Shown in pieces: positions 1-8,711 of a stretch of 64,000 nucleotides of DNA. The translations under genes and the position numbers were made by a program. Within the stretch, counting starts at the first letter, position 1, and the number at the start of each line of letters is the position of its first letter. The notes beneath the pieces are model-generated. The model ran no database searches, was not told where the DNA came from, and worked only from the letters and a program-made list of their open reading frames with translations. The DNA is from Streptomyces griseocarneus (lineage in GTDB: Bacteria; Actinomycetota; Actinomycetes; Streptomycetales; Streptomycetaceae): the NCBI GenBank assembly GCA_003674045.1, contig PENC01000004.1:372001-436000 (forward strand), in the 5' to 3' direction.

Positions 1-384
1 CTGACTAGGGGGCTGAAGGTCGGGGAGTACCGCAAGGGCAGGGCCCGGCCGGACGGCGTACTCGTGCCCGTGGACCACTTCGCTGGCCACGGCGAGTGGG
101 CCGATCCTGACGGGGTCCTGATGACCGTCGAGGTCACGTCGTACGACGGCGACACCGAGCGCCGCGACCGGCAGGAGAAGCCGGCCGCCTATGCGGCGGC
201 CGGTATCCCCGTCCATCTGTTGATCGACCGCGACGCGGGCACGGTGGTCGTGCACACCAACCCCGACCCCGACCGTGGGTACTACCAGGACATCCACCGG
301 GCCCCGTTCGGCGAACAGGTCGTCATTCCCGGCCCGGTGGACATCACCCTCGACACCGAGACCCTCAAGAACTACGTCCGCTGA
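1..384 (+). CDS. Uma2-family endonuclease-like protein, C-terminal part
   Basis: The reading frame is open from the first base, so the gene starts upstream of the window and only about 127 C-terminal residues are visible. The visible part has the Uma2/PD-(D/E)XK pattern: an acidic residue, then the strand TVEVTS, then a basic helix (DRQEKPAAYAAAGIPVHLLI) and an acidic strand. Uma2 proteins are abundant in Streptomyces and are predicted DNases of uncertain biological role. The frame ends at TGA with the next gene converging 3 bp away. Family call fairly sure; function not. Confidence 0.75.
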   Translation: MTRGLKVGEYRKGRARPDGVLVPVDHFAGHGEWADPDGVLMTVEVTSYDGDTERRDRQEKPAAYAAAGIPVHLLIDRDAGTVVVHTNPDPDRGYYQDIHRAPFGEQVVIPGPVDITLDTETLKNYVR

Positions 385-387
385 GGC

Positions 388-1039
388 TCAGCCGGCCCTC
401 CGGTAGACCAGGCCCGCGTCCTTCGTGCTCGTGTCCGTGAAGTCGCGGCGCAGGCGGCCGTCCGGGAGCAGGGTGAGGTCGGAGGCCGAGCCGGGCCGGC
501 AGGCCGAAGTGGGCGCGGCCTGGGTGACGGTGGAGTAGCCGAGGCGCACGGTGCCGCCGTCGATGGTGCTGGCCGCGTGCCAGCGGCAGGAGTAGGAGGT
601 GCCGTCGTCGAGGAGGCCGCTTCCGTCGATGGTGACGTCGACGTTCGGGCTCCCCGAGACGGTGATGGTGCGGTAATTGGCGCCCGAGTTGCTGGAGAAG
701 CTCGACTGCCAGGTGCCGGTGAACGTGTGCGGGCCGGCGTTCGTGGCCTTGCCGTTGTCGGGGGAGGACGGCAAGGCCGGTGGTTCGCTCGGCGTCGATC
801 CCGTGGCGGGCGGTGTGGAGCCGGTCCGCGCCCCCGTGGAGTCGTGCGCACCCTTACCCGAGTCGGTCTTGGTGATCAGGTGGACACCGCCGCCCGCGAG
901 CAGTGCGGTGATCGCCACCGCGGCCAGCACGATCGGGGTCCTGGAGCGGCGCGGGGGAGGCGTCGGGTGGTCGGCCTGCGTGCCCCCGTGCGGGTAGCCG
1001 TACGCCGGTGGCGGGATCGTCCGGCCCCAGGCTTTCCAT
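388..1039 (-). CDS. Membrane-anchored extracellular protein of unknown function, apparent frameshift near its start
   Basis: The frame ending at 388 encodes a Pro/Gly/Tyr-rich cytoplasmic tail (PPPAYGYPHGG), one membrane helix (IVLAAVAITALLAGGGV), a Ser/Thr/Pro linker and a compact extracellular domain of about 110 residues with two Cys. That architecture is common for Streptomyces single-pass proteins. The frame has no good start before the helix: its only usual start, a GTG at 930, lies inside the helix. The best start, ATG at 1039 preceded by GGGGAGGGG, is one frame off and gives MESLGPDD before needing a shift around 1005-1030. Either an indel or a sequencing error is likely. I do not recognise the extracellular domain. 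Confidence 0.5.
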
Positions 1040-1223
1040 GTCCTGGTCCCCTCCCCGAAATCCCCCGTACGTTCTGCGCGGAGAATAGCCGGACGCCAAA
1101 CGTCCGGGGCCTCGCACGACGGAATCGCGCGGGGCCCCGGACGTCGCGGCCGACGCGGGTCGGGCCCGGCTTCGGCCGGGAGCCGGACCGAGGGGTCAGG
1201 GCCGGGGGTTCAGTACCGGGGGA

Positions 1224-1427
1224 TCAGGACGGGAGGATGTTCTCCGCCTGCGGGCCCTTCTGGCTCTGGGTGATGTCGAAGGAGACCTTCTGGCCCTCGT
1301 GGAGTTCGCGGAATCCCCGGGACGCGATGTTCGAGTAATGGGCGAAGACGTCGGCGCTGCCGCCGTCCTGGGCGATGAATCCGTAGCCCTTTTCGGAGTT
1401 GAACCACTTCACGGTGCCGGTTGCCAA
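1224..1427 (-). CDS. Cold-shock protein, CspA family (TTG start)
   Basis: A 67-residue single cold-shock domain with both RNA-binding motifs, KGYGFI (RNP1) and VFAHYSN (RNP2), the normal full length for a CspA protein. It binds single-stranded RNA/DNA and melts RNA structure in the cytoplasm. The start is TTG at 1427, chosen because LATGTVKWFN aligns with the family N-terminus MATGTVKWFN and AGGAGAAAC lies just upstream. It is monocistronic. It is a close paralogue of the CspA gene at 50029, but the leader shows no hairpin like the one found there. The rare TTG may lower its translation. Confidence 0.93.
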   Translation of the reverse strand: MATGTVKWFNSEKGYGFIAQDGGSADVFAHYSNIASRGFRELHEGQKVSFDITQSQKGPQAENILPS

Positions 1428-1716
1428 GTCAGTTTCTCCTGTACGGGGGTTCGGGAAATGCTTTTCCAAAACCGCAAACGGAATTCGACCGTAGCAGGCG
1501 GGGGCCGCGTGTCCCCGGAATCCGGCGCCGAATTCTTCCGGGGTGTCGTCGCCCGACGGCACGGCGACGGAACCCGGCACTGTGTCGGCGCGCGCGGCCA
1601 GGGTCCCTGCACAGTGCCGGTGTCCGGGCCCGCCCGCCGCTCCCTACGCTGGCGGTTCCCCGCCCGTTGAAACGAGCAGACGAACCAAGCCGCCGAACCG
1701 AGCCGAGGTAACGACC

Positions 1717-3078
1717 GTGAGCACGCAGCCCGATCCCGACCCCCGTACCGGTGCCGCCGTCAAGGCCGCCGACCGCGCGCACGTCTTCCACTCCTGGTCC
1801 GCGCAGGGCCTCATCGACCCGCTCGCCGTCGCCGGTGCCGAGGGCGCGTACTTCTGGGACTACGACGGCAACCGCTACCTCGACTTCTCCTCGCAGCTCG
1901 TCAACACCAACATCGGCCACCAGCACCCCAAGGTCGTCGCCGCGATCCAGGAGCAGGCGGCCCGGCTGTGCACCCTCGCGCCCGGGTTCGCCGTGGACGT
2001 CCGCTCCGAGGCGGCGCGGCTGGTCGCCGAGCGCACACCCGGCGACCTCGACAAGATCTTCTTCACCAACGGCGGTGCGGAGGCCGTCGAGAACGCCGTC
2101 CGCATGGCCCGGCTGCACACCGGCCGCCCCAAGGTGCTCAGCGCCTACCGCTCGTACCACGGCGCCACCGCCACGGCCATCAACATGACCGGCGACCCGC
2201 GCCGCTGGCCCTCCGACACCGCCTCCGCGGGCGTCGTGCACTTCTGGGCGCCCTTCCTCTACCGCTCGCCCTTCCACGCGGAGAGCGAGGAGCAGGAGTG
2301 CGAGCGCGCCCTGCGGCACCTGGAGGACACCGTCGTCTTCGAGGGCCCGCAGACGATCGCCGCGATCGTCCTGGAGACCGTGCCCGGCACCGCCGGGATC
2401 ATGGTCCCGCCGCCCGGCTACCTTCCGGGCGTCCGCGAGATCTGCGACCGGTACGGCATCGTCTTCGTCCTCGACGAGGTCATGGCGGGCTTCGGGCGCA
2501 CGGGCCACTGGTTCGCCGCCGACGGCTTCGGCGTCACGCCCGACCTGCTCACCTTCGCCAAGGGCGTCAACTCCGGCTACGTACCGCTCGGCGGCGTCGC
2601 CATCTCCGCCGAGATCGCGGCCACCTTCGAGACACGGCCCTACCCCGGCGGACTCACCTACTCCGGGCACCCGCTGGCCTGCGCCGCCGCCGTGGCGACG
2701 ATCGGCACGATGGCCGAGGAGGGCATCGTGGAGAACGCCGCGCACATCGGCGGGACCGTCCTCGGCCCCGGCCTGCGCGAGCTCGCCGAGCGGCACCCGA
2801 GCGTCGGCGAGGTACGCGGCCTCGGCGTCTTCTGGGCCGTCGAGCTCGTGAAGGACCGCGCCACGCGCGAGCCGCTCGTGCCGTACAACGCGGCGGGCGA
2901 GGCGAACGCGCCGATGGCCGCGTTCGCGGCGGCCTGCAAGCGGTCGGGCCTGTGGCCCTTCGTGAACATGAACCGGACGCATGTCGTGCCGCCGTGCACG
3001 GTGACGGAGGAGGAGGCGAAGGAGGGGCTCGCGCTGCTGGACGCTGCGCTTGCGGTGGCCGACGGGTACGTTGCCTGA
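1717..3078 (+). CDS. Class III (omega) aminotransferase, PLP-dependent
   Basis: A 453-residue fold-type I class III aminotransferase. Visible motifs are the GGAEAVENAVRMAR phosphate-binding region, the LDEVMAGFGRTG segment with the Asp that contacts the PLP ring nitrogen, and FAKGVNSGYVPLGG with the catalytic Lys. Such enzymes move an amino group from amines or omega-amino acids to a keto acid; the sequence does not fix the substrate (taurine-, beta-alanine- and putrescine-type enzymes all look like this). The start is GTG at 1717. A divergently unrelated but co-oriented GntR regulator follows about 275 bp downstream and may control it. Confidence 0.9.
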   Translation: MSTQPDPDPRTGAAVKAADRAHVFHSWSAQGLIDPLAVAGAEGAYFWDYDGNRYLDFSSQLVNTNIGHQHPKVVAAIQEQAARLCTLAPGFAVDVRSEAARLVAERTPGDLDKIFFTNGGAEAVENAVRMARLHTGRPKVLSAYRSYHGATATAINMTGDPRRWPSDTASAGVVHFWAPFLYRSPFHAESEEQECERALRHLEDTVVFEGPQTIAAIVLETVPGTAGIMVPPPGYLPGVREICDRYGIVFVLDEVMAGFGRTGHWFAADGFGVTPDLLTFAKGVNSGYVPLGGVAISAEIAATFETRPYPGGLTYSGHPLACAAAVATIGTMAEEGIVENAAHIGGTVLGPGLRELAERHPSVGEVRGLGVFWAVELVKDRATREPLVPYNAAGEANAPMAAFAAACKRSGLWPFVNMNRTHVVPPCTVTEEEAKEGLALLDAALAVADGYVA

Positions 3079-3090
3079 CACTTGTTGTCG

Positions 3091-3262
3091 GGGCGCCTAC
3101 TGGGTTGCCTCTTGCGCTCAGCGTGCGGCTGCGGGTCCGCTGTGGTTGCTCGCGCAGTTCCCCGCGCCCCTGACGGGCGCCCGGCTGCGGATCGGTGGGG
3201 GCTGGTCGCGCCCACGCGGCGGAGCCGCAAATGCAGCACAGCCCCGCGCCCCTGACGGGGCG
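3091..3262. repeat. Dispersed intergenic element, copy R1 (partial)
   Basis: Begins with the end motif GGCGCCTACTGGG and contains CGCAGTTCCCCGCGCCCCTG near 3154, then a second arm ending CAGCCCCGCGCCCCTGACGG near 3238. It lacks the central GTTTCAG hairpin of the full-length copies. It fills the gap between the aminotransferase and the GntR gene. An inverted partial copy (R2) lies just beyond the GntR gene. Confidence 0.75.
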
Positions 3263-3354
3263 CTCCTGGTACGCGTCGCGTCGGCCCTCGCCTATCTTGG
3301 TCGGGGGCCGTTCGCATGCGGGCGCGCGGTCACCGGAAGGGGAGACGGACGAAG

Positions 3355-4026
3355 ATGCCCGGCAGCGAGGCTGTCAGAAGGACGACGCTGCGCTCGCAGA
3401 TCGCCGATGCCCTGCGCGAAGAGGTGATAGCGGCGCGCCTCCCCGCAGGCCGCCAGTTCACCGTCAAGGAGATCGCCGAGCAGTACGGCGTCTCCGCCAC
3501 ACCCGTGCGTGAGGCGCTGCTCGACCTCTGTGCGCAGGGGCTGCTCGACGTGGAGCTGCACAAGGGCTACCGCGTGCGCGAATTCACCTACGCCGATTTC
3601 CGCGACATGGTCGAGGCCCGTGCGCTGATAGTGGAGGGCATCTTCCGGCGCTCCGCCGGACGCAAACTGTTCGAGGCGAGCCCGGCCGCCCTGGCGTCCG
3701 TACGGCGGCGGGCCGAGGAGGCCTCGCGGGCGGCGCTCGCGGGGGACCTGGACATCCTCATCGGCTACGACCTCCGCTTCTGGCGCGAGCTCGCGGGCCT
3801 CGTCGGGAATCCGTATATATCCGACTTCCTGGACCGGGTGCGGGTGCAGAGCTGGGTCTTCACGGTGCCGCTGCTGCGCCGGGTGCCGTCGCTGAGCGGC
3901 CGTCTGTGGGACGGGCACCCGGGTCTCGTCGAGGCCGTGGCGGCGGGCGACGCGAAGGCCGCCGAGCGCATCATCACCGACTACAACGATCACTCGTTGG
4001 CGCTGATCACCGGGCTGACCGCATAA
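3355..4026 (+). CDS. GntR-family transcriptional regulator (FCD subfamily)
   Basis: A 223-residue cytoplasmic regulator. Residues about 8-75 form the GntR winged helix-turn-helix (LRSQIADALREEVI, FTVKEIAEQYGVSATPVREA), and the all-helical C-terminal part (DMVEARALIVEGIFRRSA, HPGLVEAVAAGDAKAAERII) is an FCD ligand-binding domain, which usually senses small organic acids through a metal site. The ATG at 3355 is preferred over an upstream in-frame ATG because GGAAGGGGAGACGG precedes it. The neighbouring aminotransferase is the obvious candidate target, but no operator could be assigned. The gene sits between inverted copies of the dispersed element. Confidence 0.9.
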   Translation: MPGSEAVRRTTLRSQIADALREEVIAARLPAGRQFTVKEIAEQYGVSATPVREALLDLCAQGLLDVELHKGYRVREFTYADFRDMVEARALIVEGIFRRSAGRKLFEASPAALASVRRRAEEASRAALAGDLDILIGYDLRFWRELAGLVGNPYISDFLDRVRVQSWVFTVPLLRRVPSLSGRLWDGHPGLVEAVAAGDAKAAERIITDYNDHSLALITGLTA

Positions 4027-4070
4027 GGTCGATGGCCGACGCAGCTATCGGCCGAGGGATGGGATCAGGA

Positions 4071-6632
4071 ATGACCGCGCGACCGGCCACGAACGACCCG
4101 ACCCCATCAGGGGCGCGGGGAACTGCGCGAGCAACCACAGCGGACCCGCAGTCGCCCGACGGCATTCCGGGGCAGACGCAGAGGCGCCCCGAAGCCACGG
4201 CGGCGAGCCGAGCGGTCGACCTGACGGTGATCGTCCCCGCCTACGACGAGGAAGACCGCCTCGCCCCCACCCTGGAAGCGATCCGCACCCACCTCGGCGC
4301 GGACGACACCGCCGCCACCTGGGAACTGATCGTCGTCGACGACGGCTCCACCGACGCCACCGCCCAGATCGCCGAGGCGGCCGCGGCCGCCGAACCCCGG
4401 GTTCGCCTTCTCCGTACGCCCGACAACCGCGGCAAGGGCCACGCCGTCCGCACCGGCGTGCTCGCCTCGCGCGGCCGCCGCGTCCTGATCACCGACGCCG
4501 ACCTGGCCACCCCGATCGAGGAGCTCGCCTCCCTCGCGCGCCGTCTCGACGAGGGCGCGGCCGCCGCCGTCGGCTCCCGCGCGCTGCCCGGCTCGCGGAT
4601 CGCCGTCCGCCAGCACGCCGTCCGCGAGCTCATGGGGCGCGCCGGCTCCCGGCTCATACGGGCCGCCGCCGTGCCCGGCATACGGGACACCCAGTGCGGC
4701 TTCAAGCTCTTCGACGGCGACAAGGTCCGTGCCGCGTGCGCCGAATCCCGCCTCGACGGCTGGAGCTACGACGTCGAGCTGCTGCACTTCTTCCGCCGGC
4801 GGGACTGGGAGATCGCCGAGGTGCCCGTGCGCTGGGCCCACCAGCCCGGCTCCAAGATCCGCCCGTCCGCCTATCCCACCGTGCTCGCCGACCTCGTCCG
4901 GCTCCGCTGGCGCCACGGCGACCGCGCGCGCCTGGCGATCCCCCTGCTCTACCTCCTCGCCGCCTTCGTCCTCTACGGCGGGCTGTGGGGCGGCCTCGGC
5001 CATGCCTACCTGGCCGACTCGGGCTCCGACCAGACGCAGTGGGAGTGGTTCTTCGGCGTCACCGCCGACAACGTCGCGCACCTGCGGAACCCGCTCTTCA
5101 CCCACCTGCAGAACGCCCCGCTCGGCGTGAACCTCATGGCCAACACGGTCATGCTCGGGCTCTCCGTGCCGCTCGCGCCCGTGACGCTCGCCTTCGGCGC
5201 GCACGTCACCTGGGCGATCGTGCTGACCGGTGGTCTGGCCGCGACGGCCTGCTCCTGGTACTGGCTGATCGCCAAGCGCTTCGTGCGCTCCCGCTGGGCC
5301 GCCGCGCTCGGCGGTGCCTTCTGCGCCTTCGCGCCGCCGATGATCTCGCACGGCAACGCGCACCCCAACTTCCTCGTCCTGTTCATGATCCCGCTGATCA
5401 TCGACCGGGCGGTGCGGCTGTGCGAGGGCGGACGGCCGACGCGGAACGCCGTCCTCCTCGGCCTCTTCCTCGCCTACCAGGTCTTCCTCGGCGAGGAGGC
5501 GCTGCTGCTGGCCGTGACCGGCCTCCTGCTCTTCGCCTTCGGCTACGCCGTCGCCGACCCGGACGCCGCCCGCGCCGTCTCCGGGCGGCTGCTGCGCGGT
5601 CTCGGCGTCGCCGCGCTCGTCGCCGTGCCCATCGTCGTCGTCCCCGTGGGCTGGCAGTTCCTCGGGCCGCAGAGCTACCACAGCGTGCTGCACGGCGAGG
5701 TCGGCAACAACCCGATGGCGCTGCTGGAGTACGCGACCCGGTCGCTGGCCGGTGACGACGCGAAGGCGGCCGCGCTGTCGGTCAACCGCACCGAGGAGAA
5801 CGCGTTCTTCGGCTGGCCGCTCGTGGTGCTGGCCGTCATCGTCGTCGTCCGCATGTGGCAGCGGCCCCTGGTGCGCGCGCTCGGCTTCACCGCGCTCGCC
5901 GCGGCCGTCCTGTCGATGGGCCGCAACATCCCGCTGCTCGGTACGGACAAGATGCTGCCCGGCCCCTGGCGGCTGGTCGGCGACCTCCCGTTCTTCGAGT
6001 CGGTCATCGAGTCCCGCGTGGCGATGGTCTGCGTGCCCGCGCTCGGCATCCTGCTCGCCCTGGCCTGCGACCGGCTCGCCACGCGCCGCCTGCGCAGCGA
6101 ACGCGAGCGCTCGCACCGGCTGCTCGGCTGGGCCGCGCTCGCGGTGGCCGTGCTGCCGCTCGTGCCCACGCCGTACCGCACGGTCGAGCGCGTCCCGGTG
6201 CCCGCGTTCATCACGGACGGCACCTGGCGCGAGCACGTGCGCCCCGGCCGGACGCTCGTGCCGGTGCCCGTGCCGAGCCCGGCCGACGTGGAGGCACTCC
6301 ACTGGCAGGCGCGTGCGGACTTCGGTTTCGCCTTTCCGGGCGGCTATTTCAACGGCCCCTACGGCCCCGACCGCATCGGCATCTACGGCCCCGAGCCGCG
6401 TGCCACGTCCGAGCTCCTGCGCAAGGTCCACGAGACCGGAAAGCTCCCGGAGATCGGGGACCAGCAGCGCCGGGAATTCCGTGCGGATCTCCGTTTCTGG
6501 AAGGCCGACGCGTTCGTCCTGGACCCGGGCGTGAACGGAGCGGCGCTCCGCGAGGCGGTGACCGCCCTGTCGGGGAAGGAGCCCGAGAAGGAGGGCGGCG
6601 TCTGGGTGTGGGACGTGGCGCCCTCGCACTGA
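4071..6632 (+). CDS. GT2 glycosyltransferase fused to a multi-pass membrane domain
   Basis: About 853 residues. Residues 50-290 form a family 2 glycosyltransferase of the dolichyl-phosphate glucosyltransferase type: VIVPAYDEED, VVDDGSTD, the metal-binding ITDADLATP, and DTQCGFKLF. This is followed by about ten hydrophobic segments and a soluble C-terminal domain, resembling polyprenyl-linked sugar transferases that glycosylate across the membrane. The donor is probably a nucleotide sugar and the acceptor a polyprenyl phosphate (inference). Starts at 4032, 4059 and 4071 are all in frame; 4071 has the best Shine-Dalgarno-like GGGATGGGATCAGGA. Oddly, the first 45 residues are encoded by a copy of the dispersed intergenic element, so the N-terminus is probably unstructured. 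Confidence 0.8.
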   Translation: MTARPATNDPTPSGARGTARATTADPQSPDGIPGQTQRRPEATAASRAVDLTVIVPAYDEEDRLAPTLEAIRTHLGADDTAATWELIVVDDGSTDATAQIAEAAAAAEPRVRLLRTPDNRGKGHAVRTGVLASRGRRVLITDADLATPIEELASLARRLDEGAAAAVGSRALPGSRIAVRQHAVRELMGRAGSRLIRAAAVPGIRDTQCGFKLFDGDKVRAACAESRLDGWSYDVELLHFFRRRDWEIAEVPVRWAHQPGSKIRPSAYPTVLADLVRLRWRHGDRARLAIPLLYLLAAFVLYGGLWGGLGHAYLADSGSDQTQWEWFFGVTADNVAHLRNPLFTHLQNAPLGVNLMANTVMLGLSVPLAPVTLAFGAHVTWAIVLTGGLAATACSWYWLIAKRFVRSRWAAALGGAFCAFAPPMISHGNAHPNFLVLFMIPLIIDRAVRLCEGGRPTRNAVLLGLFLAYQVFLGEEALLLAVTGLLLFAFGYAVADPDAARAVSGRLLRGLGVAALVAVPIVVVPVGWQFLGPQSYHSVLHGEVGNNPMALLEYATRSLAGDDAKAAALSVNRTEENAFFGWPLVVLAVIVVVRMWQRPLVRALGFTALAAAVLSMGRNIPLLGTDKMLPGPWRLVGDLPFFESVIESRVAMVCVPALGILLALACDRLATRRLRSERERSHRLLGWAALAVAVLPLVPTPYRTVERVPVPAFITDGTWREHVRPGRTLVPVPVPSPADVEALHWQARADFGFAFPGGYFNGPYGPDRIGIYGPEPRATSELLRKVHETGKLPEIGDQQRREFRADLRFWKADAFVLDPGVNGAALREAVTALSGKEPEKEGGVWVWDVAPSH
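4102..4190. repeat. Dispersed intergenic element, copy R2 (partial, inside a coding region)
   Basis: CAGGGGCGCGGGGAACTGCG at 4108 followed by CAACCACAGCGGACCCGCAG is the reverse complement of R1 bases 3132-3175 with almost no mismatch. It ends in a degenerate form of the element end motif (AGAGGCGCCCC). Here the element is translated as the N-terminal extension of the glycosyltransferase (ARGTARATTADPQ). Confidence 0.7.
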
Positions 6633-6971
6633 TTCCGGTTTCCCGTCCTCCTTTTCGATCCTTTTCCCCGGCGAGGCCCGGAGCCGTGAATTCCGCGGCA
6701 AGCGCCAGCGGCATGTTTCGGCCAAGGAGCGTTCCGCTTGCCGCGTACTGCGGGGCAGGCGGAGCACTTTCCGGCCAATCGCCGTGGTGGGGGCCGGACG
6801 CCCGGCCGTACGGGGAGGCCGGTCGGCGCGGAAGGCGATCGACCGCTCCGGACCACCGGACCATAAAGGGAAGTCAGTGCCGGGGGAAAAGCACAGTAAT
6901 TGAACTCCCCAACGCATTCCTGTAGTTGTCGAACTCAATGCCGAGCCCGTGACGGCCGGTTCTCTCGTCAT

Positions 6972-6988
6972 GGCCGGAATTTCCGGCC
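6972..6988. promoter_or_regulatory. Perfect 17-bp palindrome upstream of the amine oxidase gene
   Basis: GGCCGGAATTTCCGGCC is an inverted repeat of 8+1+8 bases, 73 bp upstream of the ATG at 7062, a normal operator position. The 429-bp gap 6633-7061 otherwise shows no gene and no strong terminator. The binding protein is unknown. Confidence 0.5.
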
Positions 6989-7061
6989 TGTGGGCTCCCG
7001 CGGCGGCTCCTAGAGTCGGTCGGCGTTTCCGCCTCGCATCGACCCGTTGGGGAGAAAACGC

Positions 7062-8699
7062 ATGAGCGAAAACAACGGCAACGCACCCGTCACCGCACCG
7101 GCCGACGCCGCCGCGAACGCGCTGTACCAGGCGATGATCGGGGCCGCGGGCCCCGAGGCGACCGGCTGGACCGGACCACCGGCGCTGGACCGGGGCGTCC
7201 CCCACGACACGGACGTACTGATCCTCGGAGGAGGCGTCGCGGGCCTGACAGCGGCCTACGAACTGGGCAAACGCGGCTACCGCTGCACCATCCTCGAAGC
7301 ACAGCAGCGGCTCGGCGGCCGCAACCGCACCGCCCGCAAGGGCGACAAGCTCTACGAGGTCGACGCCGCCGGCGCCCCGCAGCACACCCACACCTGCACC
7401 TTCGACGACGGGCTGTATCTGAACCTCGGCCCCGGGCGCATCCCGTACCACCACCGCCGTGTCCTGCACTACTGCTCGGCGTTCGGGGTGGCGCTGGAGC
7501 CGTACATCATGAACACGACGGCGAATCTCGCCACCACGCGCCGGCCGGCGCACCGCTGGGCCTACGGCAGGCTCGACAACGACGTCCGCGGCCACCTCGC
7601 GGCGCTGCTGGCCGCGGCCACGAGGGACCCGGAACTGCGCGACCTGCTGCGGTACTTCGGGTCCCTGGACGAGCAGTACGCGTACACCGGCTCCACCCGG
7701 TCCGGCTACGCGAAGCCGCTCGACGTCCACGACTTCCCGAAGCCGGTCCCGCCCCTGACGCTCAAGGAGATCCTGGAGTCGGGCTTCTGGAAGAAGGAGC
7801 GGCCCTACCGCTTCTACCAGCCGTCCGACCACCTCTGGCAGCCGTCGCTGTTCCAGCCGGTGGGCGGCATGGACCGCCTCGTCGAGGGGTTCAGGCGGCA
7901 CCTCCTCTGGAGCACGGTCACCGTGCTCGGCGCCGAGGTCACGAAGATCACGATCCAGGAGGTGGGCGGCGTCAGGGTCGACTTCCTCAGGGGGGACACA
8001 CCGCAGCACGCGGTGGCGGACTACTGCGTGAGCAACATCCCGCTGTCCGTGCTCAGGAACATCGAACTGAGCGGTGACTTCTCGGCGGGATTCCTCGACG
8101 CGGTCGCGGGCGTGCCCTTCGAGAAGACCTGCAAGGTCGGCTGGCAGGCCGACAGGCGCTTCTGGGAGGACAAGGGCAACCAGATCTACGGCGGGATCAG
8201 CTGGGTCGACGACCCCATCACCCAGATCTGGTACCCGTCCAACGACTGCTTCTCGCCGAAGGGCACCCTGACCGGGGCCTACAACTTCGGTGCGGTGGCG
8301 GACGCCTTCAGCGCCCACGACCCCCAGAAGCGCCTGATCGAGGCCCGCGAGGGCGCGAAGAAGGTGCACCCGGAGTTCGGGGAGGAAGAGGTCGTCCCCA
8401 CCGGGCACGGGGTCACCGTCGCCTGGCACAAGGTGCCCCACCAACTGGGCGGCTGGGCCGCCTGGAAGCCGGGCGACGGCGACCATCAGAAGTGGTACAA
8501 GCAGCTGTTGCAGTCCGAGGGCGGCGGCCGCTTCTTCGTCACGGGCGACCAGGCGTCCCCCCTGCCCGGCTGGCAGGAGGGGGCCATGATGTCGGCCGAG
8601 TACGTGGTCAAGCAGATGCAGGGGCTCCTGCCCCAGGTGCTGGCTCCGGGGGTGGAGGTCGCCGTGCCCGACTCGGTCGCCCTCACCCAGGGCGGGTGA
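7062..8699 (+). CDS. Flavin-dependent amine / L-amino-acid oxidase
   Basis: A 545-residue flavin amine oxidase. After about 50 linker residues comes the dinucleotide-binding fold VLILGGGVAGLTAAYELGKR and the follow-on ILEAQQRLGGRNRT, then a substrate domain, and at the C-terminus GGGRFFVTGDQASPLPGWQEGAMMSAEY, where the second FAD contacts lie. The family oxidises amines or L-amino acids to imines with H2O2 release; actinobacterial relatives include tryptophan, lysine and glutamate oxidases. The substrate cannot be read from sequence. No signal peptide is visible, so it is probably cytoplasmic. ATG at 7062 follows TTGGGGAGAAAACGC. A perfect palindrome at 6972 is a candidate operator. Confidence 0.85.
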   Translation: MSENNGNAPVTAPADAAANALYQAMIGAAGPEATGWTGPPALDRGVPHDTDVLILGGGVAGLTAAYELGKRGYRCTILEAQQRLGGRNRTARKGDKLYEVDAAGAPQHTHTCTFDDGLYLNLGPGRIPYHHRRVLHYCSAFGVALEPYIMNTTANLATTRRPAHRWAYGRLDNDVRGHLAALLAAATRDPELRDLLRYFGSLDEQYAYTGSTRSGYAKPLDVHDFPKPVPPLTLKEILESGFWKKERPYRFYQPSDHLWQPSLFQPVGGMDRLVEGFRRHLLWSTVTVLGAEVTKITIQEVGGVRVDFLRGDTPQHAVADYCVSNIPLSVLRNIELSGDFSAGFLDAVAGVPFEKTCKVGWQADRRFWEDKGNQIYGGISWVDDPITQIWYPSNDCFSPKGTLTGAYNFGAVADAFSAHDPQKRLIEAREGAKKVHPEFGEEEVVPTGHGVTVAWHKVPHQLGGWAAWKPGDGDHQKWYKQLLQSEGGGRFFVTGDQASPLPGWQEGAMMSAEYVVKQMQGLLPQVLAPGVEVAVPDSVALTQGG

Positions 8700-8711
8700 A
8701 CGGCGCGGCGC

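Noticed and set aside
4107..8486. A 1459-codon open frame opposite the glycosyltransferase and amine oxidase
   Set aside because: Spans two recognised genes on the other strand and has no ribosome site or motif.
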